Source of the DNA: Vreelandella jeotgali Hwa
GTDB taxonomy: Bacteria > Pseudomonadota > Gammaproteobacteria > Pseudomonadales > Halomonadaceae
DNA length: 64,000 nucleotides
Assembly: GCF_000334215.1 (NCBI RefSeq)
Contig: NZ_AMQY01000011.1
Span: 372,001-436,000, forward strand
Reading direction: 5' to 3'
A program made the position numbers and the translations under genes. Of the stretch, positions 60,379-64,000 are shown piece by piece (position 1 is the first letter of the stretch; every line of letters starts with the position of its first letter). Below the pieces are notes generated by a model. That model was not told where the DNA came from. It searched no databases and worked only from the letters and a program-made list of their open reading frames with translations.

Positions 60379-62715
60379 ATGACCGAGCCACGCCATACCT
60401 CCGATTTTTCCGACGCCTCCGATAACGGCGAGCTGGACTTGTTGGTTACCTGCCCCAAGGGCCTGGAGCCCCTGCTCGCCGATGAAATCCAGCGCCTGGG
60501 GGCACACCCGGTAAAAACCACGGTAGCCGCCGTGCTGGCCACGGCCGATCACGCCGGCGCCTACCGGCTGTGCCTCTGGTCACGGCTGGCCAACCGCGTC
60601 ATCGTCCGGCTCTCGCGCGATACCCTGATCAGGACACCCGAGCAGATTCGCGATGCGGCGTCGCGGGTACGCTGGGTGCAGCACCTTGCCCCCGGCGCCA
60701 CCCTGGCGGTGGATTTTCACGGCACAAGCGAGCATATACGCCACACGCGGTTTGGTGCCCAGACGGTCAAGGACGGCGTGGTTGCCACGCTCGCCCGCGC
60801 CGGTCAGCCGCGCCCGACGGTGGACAACAAGGCGCCGGACGTCTCTATCTACGCCCACCTGCACCGCCAGACGCTGACGCTGGGCGTTGATCTGGCCGGG
60901 GAAAGCCTGCATCGCCGAGGTTATCGCCGGGACGTGGGCCACGCGCCGCTCAAGGAAAACCTGGCCGCTGCGCTGCTGATACGCGCCGGCTGGCTCGAAC
61001 GCGCCAGGGCCGGCGAACCGCTGGTGGACCCGCTGTGCGGCGCCGGCACCCTGCTGATTGAAGCCGCCCTGATGGCCGCCGACCAGGCGCCGGGGCTGCA
61101 TCGCCAGCGCTTTGGTTTTCACGGCTGGGCACAGTTTGTGCCGGCGGTCTGGCAGGAGCTGGTGCGCGAGGCTAAAGCGCGCGCCTCGATCGGTCGCAAG
61201 CGCTGCAAAAATGCCTTCTACGGTTTTGATCAAAGCCCAGCAGCACTGGCAGCCGCCCAGGCCAACGCCATGCGCGCGGGTATTCCGGCCCTGCTCCAGC
61301 TGCAAGGAGAGGGCGTGGCCGCGCTGACCGAGGATAGCGTGGCCGCGCAAGGCCCGGGCCTGATCATCACCAACCCGCCCTACGGCGAACGGCTGGGCGA
61401 GCTGCCTGAGCTGGTGACCCTTTATGCCACCATCGGCGAGCAGGCCAAGGCGCTGTTCCCCGGCTGGACGCTGGCGCTGTTTACCGGCAATCCGGATCTC
61501 GGACACCGGCTGGGCATGCGCGCGCACAAGCAGTACGCGCTGAAAAACGGCCCGCTGGACGCCAGACTGTTGCTGATGGATATCGGCGCGGCCAGGGATC
61601 GAACTGCCGGGAACAGCGACGCCGCGCCGGCCACAACATCGGACCAGGCATCCGGCAAGGCGCCGGCAGACGAGGTGAAAAACGCCCCGGAAAAAGCCCC
61701 GGTCGTGAATGAAAACGCGCAGATGTTTGCCAACCGGCTGCTGAAAAACCGCAAACGGCTGAAAAAGTGGCTGAAGAAAAGCGGCGAGCGCTGCTATCGC
61801 CTGTACGACGCCGATATGCCCGAATACGCCCTGGCCGTGGATATCTACGGTGAGCGGGTTCACGTCCAGGAGTATGCGGCGCCGCGCACGGTCAATGCGG
61901 CCCAGGCGCAGAAACGCCTGTTTGATGCGCTGGAAGTCCTGCCACGGGTGCTGGAAGTAACCCCGGCGCATATCTACGTCAAGCGTCGGGAGCGCCAGGC
62001 CGGCAAGGCCCAGTATGAAAAGCGCGCCGCCAGCGGCGAACGCTTCGAGGTCACGGAAGGGCAGGCGCGCCTCTGGGTCAATCTGCGCGATTACCTTGAT
62101 ACCGGGCTGTTTCTGGACCATCGCCCGGTACGCCGGATGCTGGGTGAGAAGGCCGACGGCGCGCGCTTTCTGAACCTGTTCTGCTATACCGGCAGCGCCA
62201 CGGTGCACGCGGCGCTGGGCGGTGCGCGTGAAAGCGTCAGCGTGGATATGTCCAACACCTACGTGGATTGGGCGCGGGACAACCTGGCGTTGAACGGCCT
62301 GGATACGACACGCCATCGCGTCATGCGCGACGACTGCCTGGAATGGCTGGCGACCGCAGGCACCCAGTTCGACCTGATCTTCATGGACCCGCCGACGTTT
62401 TCCAACTCGAAAAAGATGCGCGCGACCTTTGATGTCCAGCGCGACCACGCCCGGCTTATCGACCAGGCCATGGCCCGGCTGGCCCCCGGCGGCACCCTGG
62501 TATTTTCCAACAACCAGCGCCGCTTCAAGCTGGACGAGGCGGTCGCCGAACGCTACGCGGTGGAAGATATCTCGGCGACAACCTTTGACCCGGATTTCAA
62601 GCGCAGCCCGGGGCTGCACCACGTCTATCGTTTGTGCCATGCACCGGGCGGCGATACACGCGACGGCCAGGCGGCAGACAGCCAGGCGATGGGCGGCAGG
62701 GAGCAAGGGGCATGA
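60379..62715 (+). CDS. rlmL: Bifunctional 23S rRNA methyltransferase RlmKL
   Basis: Fused enzyme that makes m2G2445 (RlmL half) and m7G2069 (RlmK half) in 23S rRNA. A THUMP domain lies at about 50-160. The RlmL catalytic part has DPLCGAGTLLIEAALMA and the ITNPPYGERLG motif. An Ala/Pro-rich linker near residue 415-440 joins it to the RlmK half, with RFLNLFCYTGSATVHAALGG and MDPPTFSNSKKM. At 778 residues it is the full fusion. Its stop overlaps the start of the next gene (ATGA). Confidence 0.95.
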   Translation: MTEPRHTSDFSDASDNGELDLLVTCPKGLEPLLADEIQRLGAHPVKTTVAAVLATADHAGAYRLCLWSRLANRVIVRLSRDTLIRTPEQIRDAASRVRWVQHLAPGATLAVDFHGTSEHIRHTRFGAQTVKDGVVATLARAGQPRPTVDNKAPDVSIYAHLHRQTLTLGVDLAGESLHRRGYRRDVGHAPLKENLAAALLIRAGWLERARAGEPLVDPLCGAGTLLIEAALMAADQAPGLHRQRFGFHGWAQFVPAVWQELVREAKARASIGRKRCKNAFYGFDQSPAALAAAQANAMRAGIPALLQLQGEGVAALTEDSVAAQGPGLIITNPPYGERLGELPELVTLYATIGEQAKALFPGWTLALFTGNPDLGHRLGMRAHKQYALKNGPLDARLLLMDIGAARDRTAGNSDAAPATTSDQASGKAPADEVKNAPEKAPVVNENAQMFANRLLKNRKRLKKWLKKSGERCYRLYDADMPEYALAVDIYGERVHVQEYAAPRTVNAAQAQKRLFDALEVLPRVLEVTPAHIYVKRRERQAGKAQYEKRAASGERFEVTEGQARLWVNLRDYLDTGLFLDHRPVRRMLGEKADGARFLNLFCYTGSATVHAALGGARESVSVDMSNTYVDWARDNLALNGLDTTRHRVMRDDCLEWLATAGTQFDLIFMDPPTFSNSKKMRATFDVQRDHARLIDQAMARLAPGGTLVFSNNQRRFKLDEAVAERYAVEDISATTFDPDFKRSPGLHHVYRLCHAPGGDTRDGQAADSQAMGGREQGA

Positions 62716-63047
62716 TCCAGCTGCGGCTCTACACCACCCTGGGGTGCCACCTTTGCGCTCAGCTGGAGGAGCTGCTGCACGCCCTGGCGAACGATCGGGT
62801 GGTTCTGGAGCGCATCGACATCGGCGACGACGATGCGCTCGTCGAGCGTTACGGCGTGCGTATTCCGGTGCTGGTCGATGCTGACGGCAATGAGCTGGAT
62901 CGAGGCATGGAGCCGGAGCGCCTGGGCGAATGGCTACGCCGCCGGCACTGGCTGGACGAGGCGGCCCTGGCGCGTCTCGGCGAGGCGCCGACGCCGCCGA
63001 CTGCTACCGCCGCGCGGCAGCATAACGGACGCCGCTACCTGGGATAG
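62712..63047 (+). CDS. Glutaredoxin-like protein (DUF836 type)
   Basis: Thioredoxin-fold protein of 111 residues with an N-terminal CHLC active-site-like motif (TTLGCHLCAQLEELL, Cys12 and Cys15) and the cis-Pro segment YGVRIPVLVD. The C-terminal 40 residues are Arg/Ala-rich and not conserved. The start overlaps the rlmKL stop, so the two are translated together. The substrate is unknown. Confidence 0.85.
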   Translation: MIQLRLYTTLGCHLCAQLEELLHALANDRVVLERIDIGDDDALVERYGVRIPVLVDADGNELDRGMEPERLGEWLRRRHWLDEAALARLGEAPTPPTATAARQHNGRRYLG

Positions 63048-63148
63048 CGGGCGGCGGGATGTCATTGGCCCGGTTTCGGGCATCCGGCCTCTGGATGACC
63101 GACCGACAAGTGCCGGCCGGCCCTACACCATTGGCCGAAGCATCGCGG

Positions 63149-63829
63149 CTAGCCGCCCATGCCCTGGGGGATCAGGCCGAGGTTGTTCTCGATTTTGCGC
63201 ACCCCGTTCACGCTTTCCGTGGCGACCTGAGCGGCCTGACGCTGGGCCTGGCTTCTGACCAGCCCCCAGAGCTGGACGTTGCCGTCGGTGACGATGACGT
63301 TGGGGCGATAGACCATCATGCCGGCACTTTTCTTGATCTCCTTGAGAATCGCATCGCGGATCTCGCGATCGCCGCCGCTACCGGCTTCGACACGGTGCGC
63401 CGAGAAGCCGCGCAGCAGGTTGGCGCGGCTGACGATGCCGGTCAGTCGTCCGTTTTTGACCACCGGTACCAGCTTGATGTGGTGGGTTTCCAGCAGCCGG
63501 GCAATGCGGTGGAGCGGTTCATTTTCGCTCACGGTTATCGGGCGCCGGGTCATGACGTCGCCGGCCTTGTGGCCGTGGCTCTTGACGTAGTCCGCCGCGT
63601 TACCGCTGCTGCCCAGCAGGTTCAGCCACCAGGAGCGTTTGGGTGCGGCTTCGCTTTTGATACGCCGCATCAGATCGGCTTCGCTGACAATGCCGACGAC
63701 GGCATCGTTGGCGTCGACCACCGGTACGGCGCTGATATCGTGGGTCAACAGAAGATTGGCAATTTCGCTGACGTCGTCATCGGGATGAACGGTGATGACG
63801 CTGGGGGTCATGACATCTGCAGCTTGCAT
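63149..63829 (-). CDS. CBS-pair and BON-domain protein
   Basis: Encodes 226 residues. Two CBS motifs (residues about 2-60 and 92-145; VMTPSVITVHPDDDVSEIA and VMTRRPITVSENEPLHRIA) form a nucleotide-sensing Bateman module. They are followed by a BON domain (about 155-225; GNVQLWGLVRSQAQRQAA). Proteins of this architecture are probably cytoplasmic energy or stress sensors; the ligand is unknown. Start MQAADVMTP is preferred, with AGAGG upstream; the 50-codon extension is rejected. A perfect hairpin lies in its leader. Confidence 0.88.
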   Translation of the reverse strand: MQAADVMTPSVITVHPDDDVSEIANLLLTHDISAVPVVDANDAVVGIVSEADLMRRIKSEAAPKRSWWLNLLGSSGNAADYVKSHGHKAGDVMTRRPITVSENEPLHRIARLLETHHIKLVPVVKNGRLTGIVSRANLLRGFSAHRVEAGSGGDREIRDAILKEIKKSAGMMVYRPNVIVTDGNVQLWGLVRSQAQRQAAQVATESVNGVRKIENNLGLIPQGMGG

Positions 63830-63869
63830 GAAGACAGCCTCTGAAAAGATCAAAACGGGAAGAACAGCC

Positions 63870-63892
63870 GGAGCCAAACCCTGTTTGGCTCC
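63870..63892. other. Hairpin upstream of the CBS-BON gene
   Basis: GGAGCCAAAC and GTTTGGCTCC form a perfect ten-pair stem around CCT, about 40 bases before the CBS-BON start, with no T run. It could be a leader element or the end of a gene beyond the window. Confidence 0.5.
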
Positions 63893-64000
63893 CTTCATCC
63901 TACACGCTAGCCGTACTTTGCGATCCTCGCCTTGATATTGTGCAGGTTTTGCCGGCCCGAGGCGTATTCGGCCCGGCATCGGCGCGCGTGAAGGGGCGTT

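Overview
The window is about 64 kb of dense, GC-rich (low-to-mid 60s percent by eye) gammaproteobacterial chromosome made almost entirely of core genes. Acidic proteins, the long isocitrate lyase subclass, the roughly 1600-residue NAD-glutamate dehydrogenase, and a mix of Escherichia-like and Pseudomonas-like gene order point to the Oceanospirillales, most likely a halophile of the Halomonadaceae. That assignment is inference. I see no rRNA operon, insertion sequence, prophage or CRISPR array.

Layout. 0-2.7 kb: membrane-anchored TlpA thioredoxin, LysM L,D-transpeptidase and a lipoprotein. 2.9-4.7 kb: gltX, then tRNA-Ala(GGC) and tRNA-Glu(TTC) behind a strong promoter. 4.7-5.4 kb: a gap with an AT-rich block and a pair of DnaA boxes. 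5.4-18.8 kb: gltA divergent from one TCA supercluster, sdhCDAB-sucAB-lpdA-sucCD. 18.9-24.6 kb, minus strand: mutarotase, a small membrane protein, ycjX, ycjF and rnb. 24.7-31 kb: small envelope proteins, a large DUF1266-like protein, an NlpC/P60 lipoprotein, an MFS transporter, a SlyD-type PPIase and a glycine-zipper lipoprotein. 31-34.3 kb: aceA and roxA. 34.4-38.8 kb, minus strand: rluE-nudJ-mnmA-hflD-purB, the Escherichia order, divergent from icd. 40.7-45.1 kb: clpS and clpA, then infA and aat on the opposite strand. 45.3-50.5 kb: ftsK, lolA, rarA. 50.8-53.5 kb: hemerythrin-like protein, murI, trmA. 53.7-63.8 kb: gdhB, pyrD, rmf, rlmKL, a glutaredoxin-like protein and a CBS-BON protein.

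How it works together. Most enzymes from citrate to malate-level intermediates are here (gltA, icd, sucAB-lpdA, sucCD, sdh), together with the glyoxylate branch enzyme aceA and gdhB, which feeds glutamate carbon into 2-oxoglutarate. A second theme is translation and protein turnover: gltX, two tRNAs, infA, aat, clpS/clpA, mnmA, rluE, trmA, rlmKL, roxA and rmf.

The most unusual feature is non-coding. Several gaps carry degenerate tandem arrays of short units (11-17 bp, once about 32 bp) close upstream of a start codon: aceA, roxA, clpS, clpA, trmA and rmf. The unit sequence differs at each locus, but the architecture recurs. Other points are a 15-bp inverted repeat upstream of the aceA promoter, a hemerythrin-fold protein that has lost nearly all its metal-binding histidines, and SucB with two lipoyl domains. 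Bases 1-158 show no gene I can support.
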